Below are positions 1-12,745 of a DNA stretch of 64,000 nt, piece by piece; position 1 is the first letter of the stretch; each line of letters starts with the position of its first letter. The DNA comes from Bombyx mori (taxonomy: Eukaryota > Arthropoda > Insecta > Lepidoptera > Bombycidae). The notes under the pieces are model-generated. The model saw nothing but the letters and a program-made list of their open reading frames with translations, was not told where the DNA came from and made no database searches. The stretch covers positions 248,001 through 312,000 of the forward strand of contig NC_085110.1 in assembly GCF_030269925.1 (NCBI RefSeq). The letters are read 5' to 3'. The position numbers and the translations under genes were made by a program.

Positions 1-1617
1 CAAGAAAACTATTAAACTTTTTCGTATTAAAACTAAAGTATTTTACTATTGTACAGAAGGGGATCGATCGCCATAGATTGGGCGGCGGAGGTGTCGCTAC
101 CGAGGCGGACCGCTATTACCCTCCTTATTGCCAATAAAACCTTCCGCCAATAATTGGAAAACACCAAAGTGTGCACTTTCAGTCTCACTTCAGGAATCCG
201 AGTATTTTACTGCGGTTCAGTCGCGAGGGCGTGGCAGAGAATTACTTAAGATGGATAAAATTTTGAACCAATTTTACTGAATAAGTATGGTCTCGTGTAA
301 GTCATACAATGATTTATATCGTGCCCGTATGGCGTATGAGGCATGTTTCGTTAAGTTGATATCTCTTGCCTCAACCGAACGCAGTCCTGATATTAAAAGC
401 CCATCAGCGTGATTGAAAATAATCAAAACTAGTTCCTTAAAAGGTTAACTTCTCAGTTCGGTTCACCGACTGTCAGTGAGCCATGTGTCATGTCGTTCCA
501 GAAACGGAGAGAGCAGAGATACATTTACGATCGTATGTACCAGTAGTTAGACAGGACTTAGCTTGATACTTGTGATTATAATTTTAACAACATTGATATC
601 TGTTTTAAGCACGCACAAGCTTTAGAACACGTTAAATAGAAATTACGAAATATTATTCTGAGAGTTTAAGCTTAACCACGATTATATTATATTTTAACTA
701 TAGGTTGAAACTCAACCTTAGCTTTCCGTAAATGATAACTACATCAAACTAATATGAAGCACGGTCAGGGGTGTTGTTTATTGTATCGTCCGTGGATTGA
801 AACCTCTCTCAGCTAAATTCGCATAGTTTTAATAGAAATATTTTTAATAATAATATTTTGATAATAAAGAATATATTTTGTGAAATAAGAAATGTATATT
901 TTGTAACACGTATGTATAATGCACGGAGTCGATTTATTTCGTATTCACAAACCACGGCTGCACAGTTTGTAGTACTCGCCTTCAACAAAGATGCTAATGT
1001 GAAACATTGATACAACACAAATTTTAACTACACAGGCCTTGATAGACATTATTTTGTTTAGGAAGTATTTATGTTTGTGTGTGAATGAGTAAAAAATGGT
1101 TTAATGTACCGTTCGTGCTTGTCATTAACAATGTTAATATATTTTATTTTTGTATTCTGCTCACTTTCTGACAATTAGGAGAGGTTTGGTCTGGTCTGGT
1201 CGGGTCACTTCACAGATGTTGGTTACGTCACAAAGGGTGAGTGCTCTTTTTTCTAACAGTCTATATTTTGGTTTTATTTTTATATTGCTTTGGATGATTG
1301 TGCATGGTCATGTCCCACACCTGGATTAAAATCTAACACTAAAACTACCAGACTGACAGACAGACATAGCTGGATGAACAAGTCAAACAAAATAACGATA
1401 TGTTAGTGTCAGTTCCATTTATTTCATTTTACGATTTTTATATCAACGTTCCTCAAACTAGAACGAAAATTTAACATGAATTTCCATAAAGAGAATCTAC
1501 CTTTTTACTTAAATAAAAACTAATTTTAAGTTAAACTAACCGTATATTGCAATGTTCGAGTTTTTCAAATAATTACAATTAATAAATACAGCGTTAATGT
1601 GATCATTGTACTAATAA
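1..1617. other. AT-rich non-coding, nothing recognised
   Basis: No credible exon, RNA gene or known repeat was seen. Open frames are short, AT-biased and without motifs. Confidence 0.4.
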
Positions 1618-1797
1618 TCAGTTTGGATTCCGCACCAAGCATTCAAGAGTGTCCATCAAGCGCACCGCCTCACGGAGCACATCTTAGAAAGGGTTCAATA
1701 GACGTTACCGAATTCGCTAGGCTGAGCCGCGTGAGCTCGCCTGTACGTTCGGTGAGGCTGACCCTCGAGCTATAGATAGGCAAAAAAAATCTACGGA
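1618..1797 (+). mobile_element. Jockey-type LINE scrap joined to a Bm1-like tail
   Basis: The first about 70 bases read as a reverse-transcriptase piece (QFGFRTKHS, then RLTEH in a shifted frame). They match the FGFR..HS..QVHRLTEH segment of the full-length Jockey LINEs at 22.97 and 58.03 kb. The rest resembles the end of the Bm1-like repeats (a CGTGAGCTCGCCTG block, then GAGGCTGACCCTCGAGC) and finishes in a short A-run. ORF2 middle and 3' tail lie side by side, so the intervening sequence has been deleted. It is a dead, old insertion. Confidence 0.5.
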
Positions 1798-2029
1798 CGA
1801 GTTCAAGCAATGGAGCTGGACACTTTGTGAGAGAGTACATCCAAGAAATCCACAAATCACATATTGTAAAGTCTCTATAAATATGCCACGGTGTTTCGTT
1901 CATCCAGTGGTTGGTCAAATTGAGTAGTGCGTCCCTGGTCCCGGGCTTGGTGTCTCCTCGGAGGCACTGCATTAATGAAAGGTATGGATTTATAACTAGG
2001 GGTACTGAATTTTTTATTGCGAATATGAG

Positions 2030-2215
2030 TAATCGAGCTCAGGGTCCTCCTGCTGTAAAGTGGTTACCGAAAGAAATAAGTATAATCACAACGTGAATGC
2101 CTCATCCCACATTGAGGTTGAAATCTCTATTGTATGACGATGGCTATCCCGTCAGGCGCATTGTAAATAAGGATTGGTAAGTACTCCTATTCTGCCTGTT
2201 TACGCTGCGAAGAAG
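2030..2215. repeat. Very degenerate BMC1-like repeat, apparently an inverted pair
   Basis: The segment from 2030 to about 2155 resembles the minus orientation of the BMC1-like repeat (GAGCTCA, then AAGTGGTTACCG, then a CCCACATTGAGGTTG block). About 2175-2215 instead resembles the plus orientation (CTATTCTGCCTGTTTACGC). Similarity is low and the ends are uncertain. Confidence 0.35.
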
Positions 2216-3504
2216 TTTTGCAACTCAGTTTGAAGCATGGGACGGGCACACAGACAAGACGTGAGCTAGTTTACCCCTTTACGCAGTATTTCAAGTAAAT
2301 GTTTGTAAAATGAATAATGTACAATCAACTTCTGTGCTGCCCAATCTCAAGCTGCCGAGTCTGGCGCGCGCACGCCGCTTGGTTTTTTGGAAGGAAAAAG
2401 CGCACACACCATCCTTTGCAAAAATTTTCATAAAAAGATTTACAAAGTACTAAGAGTGAGTGGAAAATGCTGCGACTGTCAGAGGGGATGATACAAAATA
2501 GATATGGCGTGTGAAAGATTATTATATATAATATGCACAAAAAAGGCACTTTTCTTGTAAATGAGGATAACATTCAGCAAAGCAGATTTTGATGAAATGA
2601 CTGCCTCTAACAATCGGTTTAATGACATTTTACGGCTGAATTCTAGTTTATGTTACACACTATTTATAATGATATTTCTCTGGCAAGTTTATGGTCACGG
2701 ACAACTAATATAATATGTTATTTTAAGAACGCTCTTAATGTTGTTATGATTCATGTGATATAGCATTCGATTAAAACGATCTTTCACAGGCAAGCACCGA
2801 CTAGTAAACTATTTGCGGACACTGAAGCCAATTGAAAACATAAAATACAAAAAAGTACAATTGTTTTCGTTCGTTCACTCGACCCCAACACCCACAGTAG
2901 ACAGTAGACTCTTTTAGTAAATTAGCAAAACCTTAATTTAATTCAAAATTTCTCCAACTCACGTTAGAGCGAACAAAGTGTCCTTACCCCAAAAATTCAG
3001 GTGTTGTATTAAAACCGAGGCTCACGGCAAAGTTATGCAAAATTGTAGCCCAGACAGTTGCGACTTAGGAACTTCGTAATGAGAGTTAGGGAGCTAAGCT
3101 GAATGCTAACGCGACCTACAACGACAATGTAGCTAAGCCGTTGCTAAGTTGCTCGAATATTTCTTTTGTAGGAAAAGTGAAAGGGAGGCCTACTGGCCTC
3201 AGGAATATCTTTATATTTAGTGGCTGTTGAGCACCTTCCGGCGCTTCCAATCAGCTGTTGCAAACTTTCCCGGCGTTACTCCGTTGGGTCGCCCTGTGGG
3301 CATGGTCGTCTAGCAGTCTACGCGTGTTCACGTAATAGTAAATGTCACTTGAGACATGACTGGAACCTACCACTAACATAATTAAGAAGTACAACACAAT
3401 TACGGAACATCACAATAACTGTTTCATGAATTGTGACTATTTATTTTGGGACCGTAAGTAGAGTAGGTGCAAAAGGTTCCTTACTAGAAGCATGCTCAGA
3501 TCGG
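2216..3504. other. Non-coding, nothing recognised
   Basis: No exon or repeat could be supported. A short open frame on the minus strand at 2325-2573 has no motif or codon pattern that would make it credible. Confidence 0.35.
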
Positions 3505-3800
3505 CTACACGGGTTGATCTTCTTTCGCCTAACCCAGGTCCTTTCGGGCATGGCTGTTTCGAGAGGTATCTGTAGAGAGTCTGCGGAAGGGAGCCATATT
3601 CAGACTGGCATCAGTGCGAGCACCCGGACGATGACGCTCAGCACACCCTCGATGCGTGCCCGCGTTAGGAGCACCTGCGGTGAAACCTCATCGCAGTGCT
3701 GAGGAAGGATCTCTCCTTGCGGACTGTCGTCACCCGTATGGTAGAGGACCGGAGTGCGTCGGAGCCTGTCCCCTCAACCGAATATCCGTAAATGGATTAG
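3505..3800 (+). mobile_element. R1-clade LINE, ORF2 C-terminal fragment
   Basis: Reading across two frames gives FFRLTQVLSGHGCFERYL, then CHQCEHPDDDAQHTLDAC. The first is the block typical of the ORF2 C-terminus of R1-clade LINEs, and the second is their Cys-His zinc motif. The frame breaks at least once (an HGCF reading versus MAVS in the other frame), so it is a pseudogene fragment. The 3' side contains CAACCGAATATCCGTAAATGG, a block that recurs in slightly different form at about 28.3 kb. No poly(A) tail is visible. Family identity rests on motif recall. Confidence 0.6.
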
Positions 3801-5062
3801 GTACACAAATAGCCAGCCATCGTTTCATTTCATCTATTCAAGTGAATATAATTTTTAAAGACTAAGTTTCGTGAACCCAAGTTAAATATCATGCACCTCA
3901 CTTGTAACTATTATAAAGTACATTGTCATTGCATTCTCGCACCAGATTGATTTACCATCATTTGGTATTGTCATCGTTGTCGTCGGAAGTACAGGCTGCA
4001 GTTATAGTAGTCCCACTAATATTTTTAACAAACTGTTCTAGTTCTAAGTTAGGTTAATAAACAAAAGAGCTGGTTCGGTGCTCTAGTCTCCAGTTTAATG
4101 ACGTTACTCTGTCGTGCGGCAGTCATGTGTGACAGAACAGATTACGGTATCGTTGAAAGCCAAACACATCTCGCCGTATAACGACATTATGACGTCATCA
4201 CAATCTATGCAAATGTGAAGCAACAATGCCATGTTGCAACACCACCCTCCCTCCCCTACCCTCCCCCACGGCCTACCCCCACTGATAGCCTAAGTATAGA
4301 CAAGGCATTCTCTTTACACCATGTCGTCACACGACCTTGTGTGCTTATGTAATTAGCTGGCTTTTAGTGTACCGAGTATATGTATGTACTATAATGTATA
4401 ATACACAATATATAATATTATACGGAATATATAATGTATTACATAGGCATACATTATATACTATACAGTGGACGTTTGTGGGCTGCTAGAATAGTATAGA
4501 ATAGTGTACCGAGGGGTTTTATTTGAAAAGGATTATTTTTTCTTCTAGTTTTAAGCGAACTGTGGCAAACTAAAACAGTTGACAATCAAATTGTACATTC
4601 AGTTAAAACATATCGAGAATAGATGATTTGTTTATGATTCCAATCTCATTTTTTAACTCATACTTTGTAAAAAAATACAAAATTAAAAATATAACGCACA
4701 GGCCAAGTGCTTCACTCAGTTGACATCACGTGCACCTTTTTGAGGTCGAAGAACTCTCTCGATGAGGTCGGCCACACTACTTCCGAAAGCAACTCGAATT
4801 GTTGGGATTTTTACATTAATTTACATTAATTAGATTTTTACTATTTCGTGCATTAGAGTTGGTTTACGGATACATTTTTTATGAGATAAAAGTTATTAAG
4901 ATTTACACATTATGTAACCTTGACTTAGCCGATACAGATCGTTCATCACGTTCCAAAAAGGGTTTAACGAAAGCGGAATCACAAGGACAGTGCCTGTTTG
5001 GAGAGAAAAACGCATTCGGTGTGCGCACTCAACTCATATGACCAGTAAGACATTTACTACCT
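3801..5062. other. Non-coding; AT-rich inverted repeat at 4390-4458
   Basis: No gene found. TATAATGTAT at 4390-4399 and its exact reverse complement ATACATTATA at 4449-4458 flank an AT-rich loop. Confidence 0.35.
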
Positions 5063-5246
5063 GGTGGTAGTAGTAATGCGTTTCGAGCTTGAAGGGTGGG
5101 GCGGCCGTTGTACTGTAAAACCTTTACAACTCATGCCTCAGGTGGCGGCATTTATGTTTTTATTTTTTGAGGCCACCGATTTCCAGTTAATATCATGTGG
5201 GCCGTCAGTCAGCTCGTCTACCCCTCTAAGCAATTTTAAAAAAAAA
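5063..5246 (+). repeat. BMC1-like 5'-truncated LINE end, diverged
   Basis: The order of conserved blocks is that of the fresher copies at 37.8 and 39.5 kb: GTAATGCGTTTCGAGCTTGAA, GGCAGCCGTTGT-like, a GGCGGCATTTA block, GTGGGCCGTCAG, then CTCTAAGCAATTTT and an A-run. It is clearly older than those copies. Confidence 0.6.
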
Positions 5247-7959
5247 CCAGTTTCTTTCGTCTTTGCAATAAAGGTGAAATTTAGTGACATATGCCCCCAT
5301 GCGGTTGCAATTTGCAGAAGTTTTTAAGCCTTGTGGACGAACAGAATAATGAGGTTGCAAGATTGTATTCTGACATGTTTAATTGAAGGAACGGCCTAAT
5401 GGTAGTTTTATTGTGTAATTCCAGGGCTGCCATCGAAACGATTATAATTTTTGTCGTTTTTATATGAAACTGCTAATTACGACTTAGAATCTCTTAAACG
5501 TTTTTAACATGATCTACATTGCTGATACTATAGCCAAGTTTCGGCTTGATATACCTACCTATTGTAGGTCACCTTGTATACGGTACAAGTTTCATGTTCA
5601 GTCCCTGATGTTGATGTTAATGTTGGAGTTTGATGTTCGCAGATAACAGGATGTTACACTACATGATATTTAACAGAACAGATTACTTATTTCTGTTCCC
5701 CCACTTTGATGCACTCGACAGAGCGGTCGTCCTCGACGTGAAGTACTTACTATCCGTGTGTTTTTAAAATATCACGTGATTGCGGCTATAGCTGTATTTT
5801 TTTATATGTGGCAGCTAGTGCTATAACAGACCTAACGACTTCTCTTCATCCCCCTCCTTTTGCAGTGGCTGTCGTGCTCTGATGCAAGGAGGTATCGGAT
5901 ACTAGATGCTAGTAAACTAAGCATTATAGTTTGGAACTATTCCGCTTCCAGTCCCTTCACAGGCCCAGAGGTTCCAAATGATTAGGATTGGGCATGGACA
6001 TGTCAACGTGCTGGAGAGTTATCGAGCTTCAAGATGAAAATTATGTCGTCCCAGTGTTTGTCCGCGTGGACGGCTAGAACAGCGCATGGCCAAAGCAAGA
6101 GTAAATCCTTTATGTCCATAGACACAGCTGTCTGCAGGCATTATCTAGGCGTTGGCTGGCATTACTTAGCACCCTCGAATATAAGATTGAAGTTGAAATA
6201 CATTAGAAATTTCAATAACTATGGATCGGAAACAGAGTTTTTGTCACCCTATATTAAAGTTAAATATCAAACATGTACAATGACATAAATGAGCTTTCAT
6301 ATGAATGAACTCGAAGAAAGCTCGATGGGACAGATTCCAACTTTAGATCGAGTCCCGATTGTTCTAAATCACGGGACCGCGAACGCTAAGAGTAATTAAC
6401 TCATAAAATAATTAAGAAAATGAATCATTTAACTCATAACTCCGATGACTAGTTGTTGCGAAATACAATACAACTCAAACTGCCATTAAAACGACAATAT
6501 CCAAACAATCTTCAAAACTTTCTGAGCGATTCAACACATTCACATATTTCGCCTAATTCCAAGACGAACCAAAAAAATATTTCAGACCGTACAATAAAGT
6601 TGATTTCAGATTGCCGCGGAAAAACGATGATAACCGAGAGAATAATAACCGCGCTACTAATGGAGTAATGGAACTCGTACATATGAATAATTCACGTATC
6701 GAATTAAAGCGGACCAACTTTTGTACTGTTTACACTTGAATTAAAAGTTTCCCCTGCGACTGAAGGAAGGAAGGCGTGGGGGGAAGAGCGTTGCGTACGC
6801 CGCCTCTTTGGAGCAAATGTCGATGTATCAGATCATGTTAACACTACAGTTTGCAATCAGTTATTACGTTTAAAAAATATCCAGGACAATTAGGGTGAGC
6901 TTAACGTTTACAAGTGACCGTGCTCGAAGCTAGCGACGCCGATACGTTGATGTCATTTAGAATCAAATACAATGACATCCTTTGCAATATGCTCAGTGTA
7001 CTTGTATAAATAATAAGGAGAAGACGTACAATTAATAAATACCTTCATACTAAATTGGAGATTTAAGCTCTCAATAAATAACTAGTTTAATTGTTATGAA
7101 TACTAACATCCAGTCTTAAACGACAACAATCTGTCTGGGCATTGATCCGAAACTGGAGGTCTGCGACTCCTCCCGCCTGGATAGTGTGACGGAGGAGGGT
7201 TGAGGCGAACACTGTACAGAACACCGGGAGAGCCCAGTGCGAGCACTCTTTGGAACATATTACTGATATCTCGGCCATTAATGATAATTTAATCGCGGCC
7301 TCCCTCCTACCAAGAAAGCAGTCGAAACACGTCACAAAGTAAACGCACGTCTACTTATCGCACCAACGCGGCAACTGCGTAGACGCGCACACAACATGAA
7401 TAATTCATAGTCGAGAAGCAATGTAAGACGCTCAGTGAAACCGATCGCATTATCTGATGTCACGGACGACTACAGTCGCAATAACACAATGTTTTTAGGT
7501 ATTTGAATCCATTCAATGTGCATGAACATTTTATGATATAGAAACATGTCTGATAGTATAATGCTCTGTTTATTTGACTAATACGTGTGTAAGCCGGTGG
7601 GATCGAAACAATGCATTTATTTTCTTAAAGTCAAATGTAATGAACGTGAAATGCTTTTAGATGTGCTCACTGTGTGCGGAATGTGAAGGTGGATAATATA
7701 AGTCCCCTGGCTGTGATAATGGCACTGATAACGGCGTCCATCACGTTACTATACAATTTTTGTTTAGTCTGTATATCGCCTCGCCACTCCGCGATACTTA
7801 ATAATGGTAGCAATAGTTAGTGAATTACATTAAAATATATTTGTTTGTACAGATTGTGTATGTCCAAAGATTGTGTAGGGCCAAACCAAGGTTCTATAAG
7901 TAATTCGAAAATTCCATAGTTATTTTATATTTTTAATATTCATACGATGATTGTACTTG
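5247..7959. other. Non-coding, nothing recognised
   Basis: Several open frames of 70-84 codons occur, but none has a start context, domain or splice arrangement I could support. This is also the 3' flank of the reductase gene to the right. No clean AATAAA was identified close to its stop codon. Confidence 0.35.
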
Positions 7960-8826
7960 TTAATCTAACAATGTTGAGGACTTGAAGGCATAGTCTCCAT
8001 TATAATCATACCAGTCTATGACCTGACCGTCGTACCATACATATGCGCCCTTCAGCGTGTCTGGAGCTTCCAGTACCAAATACACAGGAGTTTTGGCAGC
8101 GTCGTCTGCACTATAAAAGCCTCTCCCGGTCGTCATGTCAGTCCTCACCAGCCCTGGATGCATAGAGTTCACCACAATGTTCCTAGCTTCTAGCTCTTTC
8201 TGATGGACCATGGTGATAGCACTGAGAGCCACCTTGGCTACTCTATATGCGGCTAAGATTCCTCCTTCAACCATATCTTCAGGGTTAAAGCTTCCGTTCT
8301 TCTCGGACTCTAGATACCAGTTAACGAATTCGTTAATAATTTCGACCGTCAGATCTTTCTTTGATAACCTCTCCAGCCAGTACTTATTTTTGACATTGGA
8401 TAAATGACCACAGTCACTGGAGATGTTTAACACACGTGCCTTGTCCCGCAGCAACGGGAACAGATACTCCTTGATGGTCAAAATGCTGAAGTAGTTGATG
8501 TCAACAATGGCTTTGTTCTCTTCGTAAGGTCTCCCAATTTGAATTCCGTTAGCAACGCCGGCGTTGTTGATGAGAATGTCGATGCCCCCGTGCTTCTTTT
8601 CGATGTGGTCCGCGAATCGTTTGACGCTGTCCTTATCAGCGACATCCAGTTGGTGGAACTCAGGGCTCAAGCCGAGCTGCTTCAGCTCACTGAGAGATTG
8701 CTGGCCCCGAGTCTCATCACGAGAAGTCAAATACACTACGCCATCAAATTTCTGACATAGAGCCTTGACTATGGCAAAACCGATGCCTTTGTTCGCGCCA
8801 GTCACTACGGCTACTCTGGTCGACAT
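7960..8826 (-). CDS. Carbonyl-reductase-like short-chain dehydrogenase, single exon
   Basis: This is a classical SDR of the carbonyl reductase 1 (CBR1) type, expected to be a cytosolic NADPH-dependent reductase of carbonyl compounds. From the Met chosen here the protein has 288 residues, close to the roughly 277 of vertebrate CBR1. Seen: the cofactor motif TGANKGIG at residues 9-16, the structural NNAG at 87-90, the catalytic Ser region (ISSDCG, about 135-140), and YRVAK with Tyr194 and Lys198 as the catalytic pair. SMHPGLVRTDM follows at about 221-231, as in the family. An upstream in-frame Met (at 8898) would add 24 Arg/His-rich residues. The downstream Met is preferred because MSTRVAVVTG aligns with the usual SDR N-terminus. 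The whole domain is in one uninterrupted exon, so it may be a retrocopy or an intron-less family member. All key residues are intact. The substrate cannot be told. Confidence 0.9.
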   Translation of the reverse strand: MSTRVAVVTGANKGIGFAIVKALCQKFDGVVYLTSRDETRGQQSLSELKQLGLSPEFHQLDVADKDSVKRFADHIEKKHGGIDILINNAGVANGIQIGRPYEENKAIVDINYFSILTIKEYLFPLLRDKARVLNISSDCGHLSNVKNKYWLERLSKKDLTVEIINEFVNWYLESEKNGSFNPEDMVEGGILAAYRVAKVALSAITMVHQKELEARNIVVNSMHPGLVRTDMTTGRGFYSADDAAKTPVYLVLEAPDTLKGAYVWYDGQVIDWYDYNGDYAFKSSTLLD

Positions 8827-10029
8827 CCTGCACGGTCGGCCGCCGCTCACTGAGTGATGTCGTGAGTCGTAACAGTGAGGGGTCCGGTGTCGTGACAAAC
8901 GTGGGGACGGCGAAGGTCGTGCTTGTATTGTAATTACATATTCATAATAATTTATGATAATAATTCTGATGATTGGTTTCTTATCGTGTTCTTTAAATTT
9001 TATTAATTGTATTTAGATCTGAGTCACGATTATTTTTATTGGACATTAATTACTTAAATATATTGTTTCATTGCATTCCGTTCTATCATTTTTAAAATTG
9101 ATTGAAAACTAGTAAATAAATTAACTTTAAGTTCAAATAGAACCGGACTGAATGACTGATTTGTCTCTAAAGTTGAAGTAGACAAGACGGTCGTATATTG
9201 TATGTACATAAATCTATATTTCTACTGATAATAAATTAGATTATCTAGGTGTAACTAACCACTGGTAAGTTAACATCGATTCTGCGTCATAATATGAGAG
9301 TGTGTGCGTGTAAGTGTGTGTGTGGGCGTGAAAAGGCTTGATAACGAGTAGCCATAGTTCTCTACGCGGTATGTCCAAACAACATGTTAACTTATTTATA
9401 AAGGAGAATGACCAAAAGTCGTCTAGCAAAGTTGCATGTTGCAGAATCATAATAACAACGAAATGGTTTTCTCATTTTTTACAATCAATTTCACTACAGA
9501 ATTATTTTTTTATTGCCGTATGACGTTTCGTTCTCTCTATTTAGACAGATTACTCATAGACTCGATCTCAACGCCCAGAAATGTCCCGTGAAGAGTTTAC
9601 TAATGAACATAATAGTTGTCTTTAAACAATTCCTATTTACTATTTATATTAAAAATAATACATACTCGTATGTATGGACACGTGTAAATTAAAATGAGAT
9701 AAAAAAACGATTAAAGCGAAACCAATTCGTGCTCGTCGATATAAATAGCACTCGGCATTATATTTCGGGAACTATCCATCATGGCGCGAGTCAGCGACGA
9801 GCTGAGACCCGGGAGCTGCTCCGAGTCATAAGCTGTTGTCGCAAGTGCTGGGGCTGGCGACGGCGACGCGACGGAGTGCTCCTCAGCAGGGCGCGTGCTG
9901 TACCGGGTAAACAAGAGGCAGTTCGACAGTGGAATAGCGACAAGTGAAGAAAGAAGTCACAAATCAACAGTAAATTCATTTCTTAAATTTCATTTATCTT
10001 TTCAAAAATATATAATATTATACTACGGG
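8827..10029. other. 5' flank of the reductase gene, then non-coding
   Basis: The first 100 bases upstream of the reductase start are GC-rich, probably 5' UTR or promoter-proximal sequence (an initiator-like CTCAGTGAG lies about 25 bases before the ATG). No TATA box is obvious. A GT-rich simple stretch lies at about 9298-9330. Nothing else was recognised. Confidence 0.35.
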
Positions 10030-10745
10030 ATCCTATCGGGATACTTGGGATCGACATTTCGAGCGATATCCAATTTTGGAGTCATTTGGAAGGCATAGCC
10101 AAGTTGGCGTCCAAAATGTTGGGAGTCCTCAACAGAGCGAAGCGGTACTTCACGCTTGGACAAAAACTTTTGCTCTATAAAGCACAAGTCCGGCCTCACG
10201 TGGAGTACTGCTCTATAAAGCACAAGTCCGGCCTCGCGTGGAGTACTGCTCCCATCTCTGGACCGGGGCTCTCAAATACCAGCTTCTTCCATTTGATTCC
10301 ATACAGACGAGAGCCGTTCGGATTGTCGATAATCCCATTGGAACCTTTGGGTCTGCGGAGGGACTTCGGTTCCCTCTGTATTTTGTACCGCATGTTCCAT
10401 GGAGAGTTCCATGGAGAGTGGAATTGTTCGAAATGATACCAACGTCTCGTTTTTACTATCGCACCGCCCGCCACCGGAGTAGAGTTCATCCATACTACCT
10501 GGAGCCACTGCGGTCATCCACAGTGCGTTTCCAGAGGTCTTTTTTGCCACGTACCATCCGGCTATGGAATGAGTTCCCCTCCACGGTGTTTCTCGAGCGC
10601 TACGACATGTCCTTCTTCAAACGAGGCTTGTAGAGAGTATTAAGCATGGCATTGGCTCCTGGCATTTCTGAAGTCCATGGGCGACTGTATCCACTTACCA
10701 TCAGATGGGCCGTACGCTCGTCTGCCTACAAAGACAATAAAAAGA
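10030..10745 (+). mobile_element. 5'-truncated LINE: ORF2 C-terminus plus 3' tail, with internal duplications
   Basis: Readable blocks in order: LASKMLGVLNRAKRYFTLGQ, LLLYKAQVRPHVEYCSHLWT, RTARHRSRVHPYYLEPLRSS, then FLPRTIRLWNEFPSTVF and RYDMSFFKRGL. This is the end of a reverse-transcriptase ORF of a common lepidopteran LINE (CR1/Jockey-like; clade not certain). It is followed by the tail block CACTTACCATCAGATGGGCC and an A-rich end. A related copy sits at 38.7 kb. A 38-bp tandem duplication (10171-10208 and 10209-10246) and a 12-bp one (10394-10405 and 10406-10417) are private to this copy. The 38-bp one breaks the frame. It is a dead insertion. Confidence 0.75.
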
Positions 10746-12040
10746 AAATCCTAAGTTTTAGTACAATAATCAGAGTTTCTATATTTTACAAAATGAGTAC
10801 TGGGCGACGTCAGTTAGCGCATCTACGCGAAAAATAATACTTGAACTTACTGAGTTGAACTTAGCGTGTTCAGGAATTTGCTTGCAAGCCAGAGCTGCGA
10901 GAAATTTGGAACACAAAGGAAAAAGACCGGTTTTGTACATACATTAAATTAGATAAAAATATATTACGTGTCGCTTGCGCCTATGACTTGTACTCGTCGT
11001 TAATGTGTCCCAGGAGAGCCATGTGCGCCAACCCACATCGATTGGCGGTCGAAGCTCGACGCAATCAATACGCGCGGTAAGCTCCTTTGACACTGACATA
11101 AGCTGTCCGATCTGTAATCGACCTCGCAGTATTACACGTCAAAAGCTAATTGGGCTTAATATCATAATACAAACATAGAAAACAATTCCTCATTTATTTA
11201 CATTTAGTTATGGAGGTCAGAGGACCTTACGACCCACTTAACAATAAGGCTATAAATGTTTATAATGTTGTACTAGCCTGCCTGCTGCGCCTGTAGGTGT
11301 GATGAGGAGTTCAGAAAGTATTAGCTTCATTCACCACGAACACCAAGGAGTGAAATCTCGCCCTGGTTGCGGCTTCGCACCGGCATGATGGAGCTAACTT
11401 TTACTGTTACACGCTTTATTCTAACTTTTGTTTCTCAGCTTCAAAGCCGATGTAAGCAATTACAATTATGTATTAACATTCTTGGGTCGCGAAAAAAAAG
11501 TCGGATCCTCCTCAGGCGGCTTTTGAGACGAATACGTCACTCATATCGGCTTTTCAACACCTAAACGTCTCATGCATGTTCGGAGTACTAATACTAATCA
11601 TATTGAGACATCAAACTCGATTCTGAAGCTCCACGACGAGCCTCGGGGTCCATTAATGCTGTTCTGTCTTAATTCAATTATGTAAGTACTACTTCAAATA
11701 CTTACATCGTAGACCGATTATGTTGTTTTTGTTGTAAATTTAATATTATAATATATTATTTGGTCTTGTCTTGAGAGCCACCGGTTAGCGTCGAATAAGT
11801 TCAGACCATCCAAAGCAATGATTATAAAACAGTAAATGAGGAATGCGTCGAGCGGGTTTAATTAAAGTCTGTGCGCGACGTGGTCCTGGCCGCGAGCCAG
11901 CCTGTCAGCCGCTGTCTCCTCGCGACCAGTGGAGCCGAGCAGCACTGGACCACTCAGACCGTCTAATACAATGCAAATTCATTTTTCTTGGAGAGGCCTA
12001 CCCTTATTTTTAATTAAAACATGTATGGGAAACTTTTTGA
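10746..12040. other. Non-coding, nothing recognised
   Basis: A short GC-richer island at about 11875-11965 has no open frame or splice signals that I could support. Confidence 0.3.
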
Positions 12041-12150
12041 TTTGCTTAAATGGATGAAAGAGCTCACGGCCCACCTGGTGTTAAGTGGTTACTGGAGCCC
12101 ATAGACATCCACAACGTAAATGCGCCACCCACCTTGAGATATAAGTTCTA
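12041..12150 (-). repeat. BMC1-like LINE end, truncated
   Basis: Read on the minus strand it gives the last about 110 bases of the BMC1-like repeat: ATATCTCAAGGTGGGTGGCG, the CTCCAGTAACCACTTAACAC block, and the CACCAGGTGGGCCGTGAGCT block ending near AAGCAAAT. It is truncated at the 5' side within the repeat and lacks a long A-tail. Confidence 0.7.
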
Positions 12151-12670
12151 ATGAACGCACATTAGCAGACACAACGAAATACGAGCGTCACCTGTTGTTT
12201 AGAGTAGGCTCAGTTCTTAACACACACCGTCCTGCGTGTGCTGCCACGAAGCCACACCTGTTTTATTTTGAAGAGCGAGACAAAAGTTTCGAAATAATTT
12301 CCGTGAGTCTAGTGTCTAGTCGCTGCGGTCCGTTCTGGTCACTGGGCAGCACGCCGGCGGTCCGCGGGCTCGTCCCCTCGTGGTGACTAATAAATAATAC
12401 ATCGCGCGATAAGCAATTAGTTCCTGTGTTTCATTAAATAAAGTTTTGATTTTGAAGATTTCTCATCATAAGCTCCGTGATTGAAAAACAATGTTAATAA
12501 AACGCTTAATAGCTGTTAAGAGAAAAATAATAAATAAATTGTGACGGACATTAATAGAGGAGGCTGGGGAACAAAGTACCGCTCATTTTATACAATATTA
12601 TATGCCAGCTTCACCCGTGTGTGTCCAGTGTGACCACACACGACGCACTACTGAACGTGAACCTCTCTCC

Positions 12671-12745
12671 TTTAGTGAGTCCGCACGGGTAAGCTACACC
12701 ATTCTGCCTATTTCCGCTTTCCGCTACGAAGCAGACACGTGCTAC
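12671..12745 (+). repeat. BMC1-like fragment
   Basis: GTGAGTCCGCACGGGTAAGC and the following CTGCCTATTTCCGC and CGAAGCAG blocks match the 5' part of the BMC1-like repeat. Only about 75 bases remain. Confidence 0.45.

Noticed and set aside
7087..7335. 82-codon open frame on the minus strand as a gene
   Set aside because: No domain, no start or splice support; Cys-rich content looks like chance in a GC-balanced patch.
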